Program-made: the position numbers and the translations under genes | The notes under the pieces: model-generated | The model's database searches: none | What the model saw: only the letters and a program-made list of their open reading frames with translations | What the model was told of the DNA's origin: nothing | Shown here: positions 1-12,910 of the stretch, piece by piece | How positions within the stretch are numbered: position 1 is the stretch's first letter | Layout of the letters: every line of letters starts with the position of its first letter | Source of the DNA: Phoronis australis | Taxonomy: Eukaryota; Phoronida; Phoronidae | Assembly: GCA_002633005.1 (NCBI GenBank) | Contig: NMRA01000102.1 | Span: 602,345 to 664,344, forward strand | Reading direction: 5' to 3' | DNA: 62,000 bases

Positions 1-438
1 CTCCAGGCACCCGGGAGCTGCATATTTACCCATTAGACAAAAATGGGGTTACGTAATTCCCAACAAAGAGTACGGACATAAACTCTTCTGCCTTTTAAAA
101 TAAATACAAATCTCGTACTCAATGCGATTTTCACTATCTTACTTAGGGTGATTGCAGAATGTGGCTTTGTCAAACTTTTGACGAATTTCCGATAGTCAGC
201 ACCAATCAATGCAGTACAAAGACTAAGGACTCGAGACCCGAATAACACAAAACTGACAAGAGCTATAACCATGATTAAACTGCATCAAATTCCACCATTT
301 CTTCAATAGTTATAACTTTCAGAGCATAAAAACCGAAACCCACGTCTGTTTTCGTTCGTTTTGTGACGGGCACACTGTCGCGGAAAGAAACCGCGGGAAA
401 ACTGCTGAATTTCCGACGACTCAAAAACTAAAACTTAC

Positions 439-598
439 CTTCTACGTTGTGAATATAATGATCCCAAAAGAACTTGTAGCCTTTCTGAGTTGAATTTTTC
501 GGCGTTTTTGTATATTTTTGGGAAATAGCGTCCACACTGGAAAGACTGATAATTGGTAAACCGTCAATCAATTTTGACCAAGCACTGGGAGCTTCCAT
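439..598 (-). CDS. Candidate first coding exon of an unidentified gene running off the left edge
   Basis: Read on the minus strand, an ATG at 598 opens a frame of 53 codons plus one base, ending at a strong splice donor (GAAG followed by GTAAGT, bases 439/438). The peptide begins MEAPSAWSKLIDGLPIISLS and ends GYKFFWDHYIHNVE. The phase-1 donor, the initiating Met and the balanced composition make this look like a genuine first exon. The motif GYKFF...YIH recalls the N-termini of transposon-related invertebrate proteins, but that is a memory-level impression and no function is claimed. The next exon would lie below 438 or outside the window, and I cannot identify it. Confidence 0.4.
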
Positions 599-920
599 TC
601 TGATGCGTCGTGTAACCTCGTTTTCGAGCCGGGCGATTGCAGCGCCGCTAAAGCGTGAAAGTAGAGAATGATCATGTTGTTTTTATTAGCCAATCACTAA
701 ATAAGTAGAATGCTATATTATGGGCTGAAATCAACAAGATAATTAGATGCGCTATAATAGTTGAAGCATAAAGACTCGCTACAGTGTTCAGAGGCAATTG
801 TACAACAGAGCCATCTCGTGGACGATTCTAGAAAAAATCTTTGCAAGGGCAAGTGTTCACGAACAGGAAGTGAACTAAGATCTTGTCACTTGCATTGTGG
901 GTAGTAAGGTACTACCTGAA

Positions 921-1721
921 GTGTTGCGTCATCAGCCAGAGACTGTGACCAGCAAGAAGAATCGCGAGTAGAAGAAATTGCCTGCAAGTGGTGAATCACC
1001 AAAGACGGTGACCAGCAAGTACATTGTCGCTATACAGTGTGTGTGTAGTTCGAAGATTCACCAACGGGACAGACATCCAACAAGTGGAGAGTCCTAGCTT
1101 GGATAGCAGATAAGACATTTGATTGTTTTAGTTGTTTGATTAAAGTAATCTTTAAAGAGGGCGCTAGCGTAGTTACTCTTTGTAGTTGATTACTTAATTA
1201 ACAATATGTTTCACTTGTCAAATTAGGGGTTATCACATAATAAATTAATTACTGGATTTGATCATTCACTTTCCATCTACGCACAATCTCAAAGCATAGC
1301 TACCTTTTAAATAAACCCACAGTCAATCTTCTGACAGTAGCAATGCTTTGAGATTGTGCGTAGATGAAAAGAGATTGATTAAATCCAGTAATTAATTTAT
1401 TATCTGATAACTACTAATTAGACAAGTGAAACCGGTTGTTAATTAAGTAAGTAATCAACTACAAAGCAGAGAAATTACGCTAGCGTTCTCTTTAAATGTT
1501 TTTTCAATCAATCGAGCAAATCATCAAATGTCTTATCTGCTATCCAAGCTGTAAGACTCTCCATTTGTTGGAAGACAGTCATGTTGTTGAATCTTCGAAC
1601 TACACAAACTGCATTGCGACAGTGTAAATGCTCGTCACAGTCTCTCGTGACGCACCACTTGCATGCAATATCTTCTGTCTACGATTCTTCTCGCTGGTCA
1701 CAGGTCCTCGTGACGCAACAC
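921..1721. mobile_element. Foldback-type inverted repeat, about 380 bp arms
   Basis: The left arm (about 921-1302) and the right arm (about 1338-1721) are reverse complements of each other with scattered mismatches and almost no net indel. The symmetry centre stays at about 1320-1321 from the inner to the outer pairs. Anchors are 1274-1297 against 1343-1366 (identical 24-mers in inverted orientation) and GTTGCGTCA at about 923 against TGACGCAAC at about 1711. The spacer is only about 35 bp. This is the architecture of a foldback transposon or a head-to-head pair of short repeats. No transposase frame lies inside. I did not find a convincing target-site duplication. Confidence 0.7.
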
Positions 1722-3529
1722 GTTCGAAAATATACATTGCATTCTTTTGAAATTTGACACGAAGAGCAGAATTCAGACTGTAATCTTTTACTTGCTACTT
1801 ACATATAACGTGAGGATACCCACCGTGTAATCATTTTGCCTCTTGTTGAAAACATTCCTTTTCAAAGAACTGGAGCCCGTTCCACGATGATGTGTTAGTT
1901 CAAAAATTGCGTTAAAGTGAACTATGGAGGCAGACGATTTTCGGGAACTGGCAACTAGTCGGTTTTGGCTGGGGTCACCGGGTCGTTGGATTACTTTGAC
2001 TTTGCTAACAAGTGTCGCTGGTATGTCCCCAAACCGATAAACAATAATTAATGTGCACTTTTTACACGATCTAGCAATAGGGTTAATACAAAGAAGTCCC
2101 TAATCTGCTTATAACTACGAGTGTTGTTGACAACGAGCTGTAACAAAAATGGCGTCTTATGAGACCCGTCGCTTCGCTTAGAATGTCCAATCTCTGTATT
2201 TATTTGTATGTGCTTCCGATTAACGAATATGGGCAAAATAGCAAATTTTGTTGATATTTTATCTTAAAAGTCAACAGAAAGGGAATTTGCCTGTCTTTGT
2301 GTTCCAAAAGGCCGAAAGTAAACTTTTTTGGACTATTGCCCCTATCGACCTAGACCCTGTTTGAGCAAAATGATCATGTCGTTTCAGAGTACCAACATGT
2401 TTTCTATTTCCCCAGCTAAGCCTCCCAGTTTTACGTATACACGTCACGGTTTGATCTGTTGCTGCCACCACCATTTCGGAAAAGGTTTGACATCATACGA
2501 ACAATAATATCAGCTCGTAAACTGTTTAAAACATGGGACCATGCCTCCACTGTTGGATCGCACTTCTCAAAGGCGAACTTTTGCCGTTGCACTCGTAAAA
2601 ATATGCCAAACTGCCCGAAAATAAATGCGTGCTTTTGCTGACTAGCACACGTGCGCAACCAGGGCGGGTCTTGGGGGGTGAATAAAGAACGCATAGGCGC
2701 TGAATGAACCGCCCCGTTTACCGTTTTTTTAGTCAACAGGTCCGCAAACCCAAGAATTCAAGACCCCTGCATCCCCAGAGTTTACGCTGGGCGCGCGCAT
2801 CTGCCGAAATGCTGCTTATTCCTGTGCCCTGCCCCTCCTCCTAACAAAAAAACCTAGATCCGCCCCTGCTACGGGTTGAAACATAATTTTTCTTCCAAAA
2901 AGGACTGGGCCCTAAATTCCTCAAATTTGGGGCCCAATATAGGCCCTATTCCCCTCTCAAACATACATTGTATTGAAATATCACGCGAAATTCCCCCCCA
3001 CGAGGCATAAAAATTCCCCTAGTGAAAAATCTCCGAGTTCACATCACCTGTAACCACACAGGTGACAACTTTTAAGAGCACAAAAGGCTACTTTAAATTG
3101 AGTCAGAGCCTATGAGAGAAGGGGGTGCTATTGATGGTGATCGGGAGGTAGATTGTTCCCGCCCTCACTCGGCGAAAAAATCGCCTCTCAGTAGGCACTG
3201 GCACCGTTCCCCTCGGATGAACGAGGCTTCTGCAGAAACATGATAACTATGATTGCATTGTCCAGTTAACTGAAATTGAGTTCTAAAACGATGTTATGTT
3301 TTGGACGAACGAATTAGGTGTTTTAATTTTAAAATTCAACTTGGTCCAGATTGATATTTGAAATCTAACACATGAAATAGACGTAAGAATTATTACAACC
3401 AAGAAAGCATTGATGGTCAAATAATTTTTATTTTCAATTACGAGCCTGGTTTTTTATTTTAATAAAAATATATNATTGCACATGACAGACACCACTGTCG
3501 AATATGTCTTCAACTCGTCAACAATACGA
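1722..3529. other. Unrecognised intergenic DNA
   Basis: No supported gene is seen. Short open frames on both strands at 2048-2736 have no recognisable motif. The stretch at 2740-3050 is C-rich, with runs such as CCGCCCCTG and CCCCCC, of the kind seen at repeat edges. One unresolved base (N) lies at 3474 in an AT-rich tract. Confidence 0.5.
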
Positions 3530-3899
3530 GCAGATGACCTGGTCCGCGTAGAAAGTATTATAACAATTTACAAGAAAAAACGTAACCCTGCATTCAGCAT
3601 AATACCTAATCCGTAACACTACGATCGCCGCAATTTGGTCATATTTACTTTTCATGTTTCGAACCTAGTTTTCCGAAAAAAATTAAACCCTTTCGTCAGA
3701 CAACTCTTTGGCGCCTTAACTTGTTCTCTAATGTAATTTTCTACGTCTCTGTGGTTAATTGTCGACATATCATTAAAATTTATTATCCAGGTTGGACTCG
3801 AAAGACCGGCTATTTAACTCACGCAATGTCTACTTTCGCTTTGTTTATCGCAGTGAGCCTCGCTTTGGATCTTAATGGCCGCTGCGTGAATAGGGTCTA
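3530..3899. repeat. Dispersed repeat family A, copy 1
   Basis: This about 370 bp sequence recurs in the same orientation at 37939-38319. Both copies start with GCAGATGACCTGG and share long blocks, including ACGTAACCCTGCATT, TTTCGAACCTAGTTTTCCG and TTTATCGCAGTGAGCCTCGC. Similarity continues along the full length with scattered substitutions and small indels (about 85 percent by eye). No terminal repeats or coding capacity are evident, so the class is unknown. Confidence 0.7.
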
Positions 3900-3960
3900 T
3901 ACCAAAAACTATTTGTGTTAAAATCCAAGGTAAACTCATGAAATATGGCTTCGCTTTAGT

Positions 3961-4128
3961 AAAATGTAACAATGGTGCATGTTTTCGCATGTGCATTTGG
4001 CGTAAACTGCAACAACTACATAGAATGTAACAACTTGCTACATTTTAGGTTCAGGCGTAGCAACATAAAATGTAACAATTTGGTAAAATGTAGTAGTTGT
4101 TACAGTTTACGAAATTGTTACGTTTTTT
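3961..4128. repeat. Imperfect hairpin rich in ATGTAACAA words
   Basis: The left side (about 3961-4041) folds onto the right side (about 4057-4128). For example, CGTAAACTGCAACAACTACAT at 4001 matches the complement of ATGTAGTAGTTGTTACAGTTTACG at about 4088, and TTGCTAC at 4035 matches GTAGCAA at 4057. It resembles a small MITE-like hairpin and carries no gene. Confidence 0.5.
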
Positions 4129-6388
4129 GGCCTATCAACGCACACACGTGTACACGCATGCATGTAAATTCACCAATCCACAGTCAAAATGAACACTGCA
4201 TAAAAAAACATATAGTGTATTAGACGATTACTTTAAGTTGAAATTTTTGGAAATGTCTGCACTTTACCGTATTATGCTAGCAAGTATACCAAAATAGCAA
4301 ACAACAAACCTATGTTCTGATGTCTACGCCGCACTACTTTTTGCGAGCTCTCTCGCTGCCATGTACATTGTAACTTACATGTAGCTACGCATAAACGTTC
4401 ACTTCTACACTCCCTTGTTACAGTGTAGACACCACGCGCATTAAATGCCGCTGAATAACATCAAGCCTTGCCTAATCACCTGCACGATCCTGTCATCTAC
4501 GCAAACATCACTCGGGCGAAGTGTATGCTTATTAGTACATATACTTGCGTATTAAAAATAATTAATAATATACAAATGCACCAAGAGTCTTAGTGATGTG
4601 TTCAAGGTTACTAATACAAAAGTTGAAATAGATAACGATAGCAATTTCAATAAAAATATGATTCTTCCGAAAAGTGTCTTGCTGATGAAGATCCGATTTG
4701 CGTGCACTACAAAAGGTATTTTATCAATTAAGAAAACAACCCAAACTGGGAATCAACAACGCGGGACTGTGGATGAAGAAAAATATAGGTACCGAGATAA
4801 TATCAATTCATCCAAAAAGGTATATAAAAACATTTTTTGAGTAAAATATCTTTGCTGTCAAAACTTAATTTAAAATGATTTTTTTTCTTGTCAATGAAAA
4901 TATTTTGAAAGTGTGTTTACTTTTTATTTTACAGAAATTGTGGCTTTTTTGTCTAAATGCAATCCATTCCATGTTTGTCCAAAAAGCTTGTAATGGCGAA
5001 AAAATATCCGATGTAGCGTCTGAGGAAAATAAGCATGACAGTGGTGATTGACAATCACCATATTATAGTATCCTTCTGAAGATAGCCTGGAAAACATGAA
5101 ATCATACATGTACATGTACATGCAGGTGTATACTCTGAGGGAGGGGTGGGGGCGTAGGAGACTATTCGCGTAATGCAAGAAAATCATTCGGGCAGCGTAG
5201 CATTCAATGGAAAAGCACGGGAAACTGCACTGACAGCGAAATATACGAAAGTTTCACTTTTGTTTCTTGTATATACATGTACTTCACCATAAATTGCATT
5301 TGAAACACTCACCTATTTGTTTGCTCTGCAACTTTGTACGTCCATGTAGCGTAACACAGGCAAAGTACATTCTGGCAAGTGAAGTCGTATTTATGGGGAT
5401 TACCTTTCCGCGTCAAGCAATACTTTCATATTAATGCACCATCTGTACTCGTTACCTCATTGGTCAATATTTCATTCCTTCGACAGCTTCCTTCAGACAA
5501 GTTTGCATTCTGCTGAGGCACAAATTTAACGCGTATAGCGAGTGTAATCATGCGGTTCGCTTGTGATTACTGTAACACTCCAGTGCTGCTTTTCTTGAGT
5601 GCACAGAACGCAGTTTAGGTGTACGATTTGTACTCAAGACGTAATTCACCGTACCTAAATATTTTCTCCATCCCGATTTATGTAATACTTTGGCCGTCTT
5701 TGTGGCCCCTTAAAGAGTTCCCACCATGACCCTGTGTCTCAAAAAATACATCTTAAGAGATTTAAGAGACTTCGGTATACCTGTTGCTAAGAAACAAGCC
5801 AAAAGTTAAAGAGGTGTATTTTTGTAATCAGGGTTGTACGTAATGGGTGAAATACGATCTCCGCCATTGTTGTTTTTACCTCTGCGATACTGAGGAGTCG
5901 TGAGGATAGTTCGCGGAAAGCCTCCGTTTTCAAACACAAACAGGTGCTTATGCGGAGGTTGCAGCTTGACCTAGAACGTCTCTGTGTTCGAATTTCCTAA
6001 AGACGTGAAAGTTGCACAGAAATTGGACCGCATTTTATGACAGCTTGGAATGACGGTGTGGAACATACATGCACGATTCGGTCTGCAGCCACACATTGCG
6101 CGGCGTGTTTTAGACACGGAATCGAGTCTCGACCACACACAAAACGGCATTACGATAAAGAACTCACCCCTTGTAAGCGTATATCCAAATTTTACAAATA
6201 GCGAACAAACTGCCTCCATTTTATGGCGGGTGATGCCAGGCCCTCGACCCCAGCCTAGACAGAGTGTCACGACACGTAGGCTTATGCACTGTGTTTAGGT
6301 CGTGCTAATTCCATAATGGCAACAGTGAATACGAAAGTGGTCCAGTTTTAATGTGGCCTTTGTCAGTGATTATTAAGTGTCTATTTTG
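4129..6388. other. Unrecognised intergenic DNA
   Basis: I see no supported gene here. A short TACATGTACATGTACATG run lies at about 5105-5120. Open frames at 5971-6298 on both strands overlap one another and have no recognisable domain. Confidence 0.4.
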
Positions 6389-6624
6389 TTAATATCTACC
6401 ACCCCTTGGTTCAGTTGCTTGTGGGTCACTTAAGTCCAAAAGTGGGTCAACTTCATATGGCCTCAAAGCCGAAGAAAATTCGCTAAGTGGGAAAACGAAC
6501 ACGTTGTCTGATTCTTCTAGTACTTGAGTGTGATGCCTGCATCCACTCTCTTCTCTGTCTGCATAATAATTGTCCAGTTCTCGCTCAAAATCGTCCTCGT
6601 CTTCTAACCTGCTGTCTTCTGCTA
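6389..6624 (-). CDS. Candidate acidic coding exon, unidentified gene
   Basis: On the minus strand a splice acceptor (TCAATTGCAG, ending at 6625) is followed by about 77 codons without a stop, reaching TAA at 6389-6391. There is no Met at the start, so it reads as an internal or terminal exon. The peptide is very acidic and well mixed: it begins AEDSRLEDEDDFERELDNYY and contains FPLSEFSSALRPYEVDPLLD near the end. The RPY-x-x-x-P context is reminiscent of the N-terminal acidic region of some invertebrate proteins related to the P2X7 cytoplasmic tail, but this is only an impression. No partner exon was found within 3 kb on either side. Confidence 0.35.
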
Positions 6625-9600
6625 CTGCAATTGATTATCAAGTAACCAAACGTCTTCCACCCATTCCATCATTTAGCGGGAAACTTGGAAAAAAATCCTT
6701 CACAATTAAAACATCGCGACTATTTGCATAATAATTGATTTTGGTGGGAACTTTTTAACTCATGTTTTTATTATAAGTTACTTAAATTTTACTCGTGTTT
6801 TGAATTGAGTAATACTAGTGCTGTTCCAGGTGTAGTTTGTACACACCCTGGAGGCGCTTTTTTCTAGTGCCCGTCTTAAGAGTATTTTCTGTATTACTTT
6901 GTTTTGTAAAATAACGAATGGTATCTTTACAATTCGCCATTTGTTTTGGTCTGCGACGTAGCTTGTAGCATAACTCAGACAAAGCATATTATGGTAAAAA
7001 TCAAGATTTAATTAATATCACCAATTTACGCCTGAATTAGGGAATATTTTCAAGAAAATTATGACTTTTTCTGGCTAGGTACCATAAACTTGATCACGCA
7101 CAAAAAGATTATGTTCCTAATTGAGCCAGTATTGCAAAATTATCGATATTAGCGCCAGAAGATATTGCGCTGTTCAGACCGTGAGATTCGAATTTCAACG
7201 TTCTCAAAGTATTGACAGTCGTAAATACTTATTTCTGTGATTCTCAAACATTTAATTTTATCAGCCTAAATCCGTGACACTCTCACTCTGGAAACTCCGG
7301 AATTTTTGGATGTCTCAAACTCCAGGTTAGACAACTCTACTCATGCTTTTCCTTGAATGTTCGTGGTCATGCGTTTGATGCCTTCTGGGATGGTTGGAAC
7401 ATTCTTTATTGAAAAATATGTTTAAAATGAAAACTTGAAATGTGAATCATTTTGCAATGGGTTGCCTTGTTTAGAATGTCTCAGCATATCAAAGGTTCAT
7501 TGCTTCATGATTTACACGTCTGTTCTCCTACTACAATAGGCTGCACAGTTCTTATTCATAATTTGTATTGTCAACTACAGTGAAATTATTGGCACCATGA
7601 ATTGTTACACATGTTGAAATTCGAGAGAATCTGTACCACTTGAGTCCAACGAATTTTGAGACATTGGTGTTTCGTTGCATTTTGATGCAGGTTGGTGAAA
7701 CTCGGGAAAACCTGTATCATCCCCCTCCCACACCACCAAATTTCGGATAGTCGATGTGCGGGAATTTGCCGAACTAACTTCCTGGCCACCGTTACATCCC
7801 TGCAGCAGTTCTCTCGATCTGATAAACGCTATTTAGCACATTATTCTTGGAAGGCACTCGGCGGTTCACTGTCATACTTGCAAATGAAAATAATAGAGAG
7901 AATCGCTAGTAAGTTTCAAGTATTTCTATCGATCATATGATACGTACACATCATTAATCACACGGTAGACCGCCGTTTTACACTTTGAAAACCTAATAAA
8001 TCACTGTCGCTACTCAATTAATTTTCAAAAACCATAGTGACAAGGTAATAGTGACCGTGTGTCAATTACAATACAGTGACTTGACGCCAACCCACAACAT
8101 TCTCAGACAAAACTCTTAAGAGATTAGGTTAAAGTCACGTCACCTTTCAATAGTTAAAGCCCTTTGCGTCATGGTCATAAATGCTTGCATTCGGTTACCA
8201 ACAATTTTGATATGGTATTTTAAGCATTTTTTTCAGTTTGTGTGCTTGCAATTAAGAAATAAACACAAAAAAAATTATGAAAACAAAAATTTCGTATGAC
8301 GTCATCAGCAGAAGTCCTGTCTCTGTCATTGTGTTGTGCTGCACCAAGCGTGAGCGTGTGTTCCAAAGACGTGTGTGCGGGGATAATATTTTTACGATCA
8401 ACTTGCAAATTTACCAAATGTTTTGCCGAATTCCTGATTTCAAATGTCACATTTCATATCATAGCCCCAATAATGGGACCAAAACATGTGAAAATCCGAG
8501 CAAAAAAGAACAGGTTTGGGCAGCAGGAAAACATCTAAAAGGGTAGAAATCATCTGCAATCGTAGGGTGAAAATGGTGGCTGGGGAATTTTTATTGGCCA
8601 TGATGCCGAAAGAACTCATGGCGACAGGTGAGGGTGAAATTCTCATTCGGCTACTATCGGACAAAGTTATATGATATGCCCCCCACCCACAAAACAGTCA
8701 AGTCTATCTATAGTGATGTTCAGTGGTGTCGAGATTAGATGGATTAGGGGTCACAGTCCAAGGCCCGTGTCCGGTAAAGCGAACCGGTGTAATAAACGGT
8801 GCGCAAAGACATTTGGTGAGTAGGCTACCACTGATGCCAAGCCCCAGAACTGGATCTCATGGAAGCAGTATGCATTTAGTCATTTGTAAGCATAGCCAAT
8901 TATCTTGGTATGCTGCTTAACTGAACGTTGCCGTCATCAACAATACAAAAATACAAAAGTTTGGACAAAAAGCTACAGGAGCAGTGAAAACGAAGGATGG
9001 ACATTTTCCTTGTCATAGTTTCATGAAAAGGTCGAAATCGCACGCTTTAAAGGCAATAGTCTAGGATCCACCGGTGGAAACCGATTCATGCGCATGCAGG
9101 TAAAGAAATTCCGCCAATCATTGCAATTCATAATTCGCTCCCATATCCCAACTCCCAAACATTCGTTAAAATTTGATTTCAACAATCTGTTCGATTAAAT
9201 GGCAGGGCCCTTGGAAAACCAAAAGTGAAAGCAAAACATAATCGAATTCTGAAAGGTTGGTTTTCTTAAAGATATCATTTTGCGAAAATGAGTATTAAAA
9301 CAGTTCAGTTTCAAGGCTAGTGAGTAAAATGAAAGGGAATTTTGGTTGATGGCAAAAACAAGTCCACAGGCAGCTCTATTGCCTTACCTCAGAAAAGACG
9401 TACAGAATACTTTTTTACAAGACGTTGGAGGGGGTATGTCAGAAGATATCACAGACGATATAAACAGGTCTTCCATTCAGTCAATATTTTCACGAATTTA
9501 TCCAAAATTGAGGATACATGATGTATCTTGGGAACACCAAGGCTTAGATTTGCATGGTCTATGATGTGTTGCGCCCAACAAATCAGCATTGGTGTTCCGT

Positions 9601-10680
9601 TAACTCCCAGTCACATGACGGAGGGGGGTAGCGATGCTTAGCCGATCTCAGGCTACTGATGGGGCTTGGGAGATTGTTTATCAGATCGGGAGGAGTGGCA
9701 ACAACTAGCGGTGAGCGTTGATGGCGGCCCAACACTTGAAATCGGCCGGCTATCTACTGGTCAACGGTGCAAATGTCGGCAAATATTTGGTGATCAGTCG
9801 ACCTCCCGCTGTTTTCGGAAATTGCCCGGCTACGGAATAACTTAAAGTCCTTCTCTCACGCGTTGTTAACACTTATTACACGGTTAGAAGATGTTATAAG
9901 GATCCAAGAAGTACCTACCCCATAACTAATACACGATCCGTACTCGAAAAAAAGTTTAAATGAACGCGCCACAAACGATTCGCACCCGAAGAAACACCGC
10001 CAATTTGAAGTTGCCGCGAACCCGGAAGTACAATTCATTCAGGAACCCAGGCCATGAAAACGCCGTCAGTGCGGCTGGAGCAGTGCCTGTACTGTTACCA
10101 GCCAGCAAACGGGGATAAAAAAATCGACAGCGCGCCATAATTTTGATAAAATCAAACTACGGACACTTTTATGGAATTTGCTGAAGAAATGTGGCGAATA
10201 AATTTTGACAGAAATTATTTTGCCAGACTCGGGGCCGCAGCCTATCGGACCCGGTGGGGATCGAGACCAGACACTGGCGAACGGTAAATGCATGCGGTTG
10301 CAAGCTGTTTTGTCGAAGTAAAATGGTCAAATTATAAATGCCACATATATTCAAGGGTATTTTCAGACACTTGCATGAAATTACGGGCTGGTTAGTCCAG
10401 TGTCACACTGCCGCGGCAGACCTTAGTTAGCCTCAGTCACCAACTACCAGTGAAGACTTTAGTCAAAATACAGCTTCATAGTAGGCCTATACAGCTTTGA
10501 GCGGCCAAGGCTACCCTTAGGCCTAACTGGTCGCTGGCCACAAACACAAAAAAACACGAAAATTGAATAAAGCTTCCTTTTTGTAGCAATGTTTGTCAAA
10601 ATGTATCAACGTTAAATCTTCACAAATTACAAAGTAGCCGATTGAACATGCCTTTCAGTTCAGCAAAAGTCGCCATGTTG
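6625..10680. other. Unrecognised intergenic DNA
   Basis: No gene is supported. An open frame at 9346-9564 (plus, 72 codons with a non-ATG start) has a protein-like composition but no motif I recognise. An 18 bp sequence at 9841-9858 recurs inverted at 11517-11534 (17 of 18 matching). The stretch at 9590-9860 is more GC-rich than its surroundings. Confidence 0.4.
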
Positions 10681-10689
10681 TCGGTGCCG

Positions 10690-11070
10690 CCAGAAATGAG
10701 ACGAAGTCCAACGGGAATTGTGAGCACATTTATCACTTAATGAGTAACAACTGCGAGGCTGAAATTTGGTGAACAATGTTAAATCGTGCAGAATAGTAAG
10801 TAAAGAAATGTCTAACTAAATTCCACCGTAACTTGTTGGCGAAAACAATTTACACAAAGTTTTAAACTCGTAACTCATCCCGCTGTCCTCCAATATGGCC
10901 GACGCCATCCAAACAAAGTGACCCAAATTTCGCCACAAAACTTGCAATAACTTTACAGTGCTTGCCCCGATTTTGATACTTTTTCGATTTTTACTGAGTA
11001 GAATGTACTACCTTTCCGATGATAGCAAAGTACTTTTTCAAAACGAGGAAAAAAATAAAACCGAAAAAAA
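10690..11070 (-). repeat. Dispersed repeat family B, diverged copy 1
   Basis: Read on the minus strand this shares ordered blocks with the copies at 44460-44905 (minus) and 12470-12910 (plus). The shared blocks are GGAAAGGTA, a GGGTCA block, TTACGAGTTTAAAACT, and near the end AGTGATAAATGTGCTCACA followed by a CCGTTGGACT-like stretch and the complement of GCCGCCAGAAATGAG. It is clearly diverged, and the boundaries are approximate. Confidence 0.45.
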
Positions 11071-12469
11071 TTGGTTCGACCCATATTCTTTTCTAGGTTC
11101 GACCCGCCTACGTAAGGAACTAAACACCAATTCTATTTCAACATACTAAGTACGCGTAACATTCCAAAAAAAATCAACAACCACTAACTACAAACTATAA
11201 ATACACTACATATGCAAACGAATCACGATATAATACTTATAAAACAAAATAATGAAGACTTTTCGAGCAAGCCATAGCACATACAGTTTCAAGGAAAAAA
11301 TGGCGGCGTTCAGGACAAGTTCCTGAACTGATGAGCCGGAAATGTGGGAACGGAAATAACCGATGAAAACCGGTAATCATACGCTCAGAGAGAAGGGTCA
11401 AATACTGTTAAAAAATCGCTTTTGGCAAGAAAGGCGAAAAGAATATAAAGAAAGGGTGTCGAAAATAAGAATTTATGTAGTAAGTATTTTCGGATACTGG
11501 AACCACATGGGCAGTTTGAGAGAAGGACTTTAAACTACGCCCGATGGTGCAGTTATTGGTGAATTCTGACAGCGACCTCCTGCCGACTGCCCCGACGATC
11601 CGTTGAAAATACCGGACTGCAGTCGGAAACTCATCGGGATTTTGAAGGTCATCGGAGATGCTCTTAATCGGTGAACGGACGATCCATTCAAACTAGTGAA
11701 TGTTTGTTTTGATTTCCCCTGTTGTAGTCTGCTAATAAACCTCTCCTGTATTCAAAACGGCCACTAGGCAAATCTGCGGCCGACTCATTCGCTTGACGCC
11801 AGACCCCTACGAGAAGCGTAACAACATTTCAAATTTGCCCCTATACACTGTGATCTCGCAATGAGCTAGTCTGTCATGCATAATTATGTTCATATTTCAA
11901 ATTTAATATTATAAAATTGTGAGGTATGAAATATGCATTCGAGTGCAGCGTGGAATCAACCCAGAGGTGATGGTTTGTGCGTGTGTTTGTATACAAAGCC
12001 TTAACCTGCTTGAGACCAATATTATGTGGCGCAAAGAGTTCGACGAGATTCAATTCTAAACACAGTTTCAAGTCAACATACTCCATTGATAAAAGGGAAT
12101 AACAAAAACCAATTCGAAATGTTTAAATAATATCATGTTTTGTTCATTTTTATGCTTTTAAGACAAGCTCTCTAATCGCTAATTAACACCCTTTTTGTGT
12201 CATTTGTTCTCCTGATGTTCAAACAGGCCAAACGACTGCCTAACTGGTTATAGTTGAATGACTACTGTTGGAATCAATAACTGCAAATGTTGTGATTTTT
12301 GAGTTTGAAATGATGATGCAGTCGGACAATTTTAAAGAAATCCTGCTACTGCTGTCGATTCATTACCTGTTATTAGCAATTTCACGGGTGTTCAAAACAT
12401 AATAAGCTCCACTGTAAGTCTAAAGAAATGTATTTATTTTCATTGACCGAAAGGTGAAACTTATTCATT
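11071..12469. other. Unrecognised intergenic DNA
   Basis: No supported gene. The region is AT-rich except for 11,500-11,830, which is more GC-rich and contains the inverted partner (11517-11534) of the 9841-9858 sequence. Confidence 0.4.
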
Positions 12470-12910
12470 TTCTCTATTCTGCTACAACCCGCCCTACGTC
12501 GCAAAGAAGTTCTCCCCAGACAATATGGCCGTAATAAAAATGAATCGTGAGCGGTTTTCTGGCTATCTGTTGTACAACTGTAGTAGGTAATCAGAATGGT
12601 ATAGATTGACGAGAGGTTTAAAGTGTTCACACATTTTTGTAGTAACATCTCTTTTTTCAATGCTATTATTGGCTATTTTCAGGGCATCCCTCATAGTTCG
12701 AAATAAAAGTAGGGCAGGTGAATTGGGTATTAGTTTTGACTTGAAGATGTAACCATATATCATTGGAAAGGTATCCGTTTCTGTAATACAATGATGAAGA
12801 TTCATGAAAGTTATACAGTGCTTTTAAAGTTTATCTCTATCTTTTGTCAGCATTTGACCCACATTTTGGATCGGGTGTGCATAAATTACGAATTTAAAAC
12901 TGTTTGTACC
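12470..12910 (+). repeat. Dispersed repeat family B, copy 2
   Basis: This aligns in inverse orientation with 44550-44905. Shared blocks in order are GCTACAACCCGC, ATATGGCCGTA, TTGGCTATTTTC followed by GGCATC, TAACCATA followed by CAT, GGAAAGGTATC, and TTGACCCACATTTT. The copies are diverged but collinear over at least 400 bp. Frames within the copies are broken by stops. I cannot assign a transposon class. Confidence 0.55.

Noticed and set aside
5971-6298. Possible first exon MEAVCSLFVKFGYTLT with a GTGAGT donor on the minus strand
   Set aside because: Only 18 codons, the upstream context is uninformative, and the overlapping plus-strand frame is equally open.
9346-9564. 72-codon plus-strand frame
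   Set aside because: Non-ATG start, no motif, no splice sites judged reliable.
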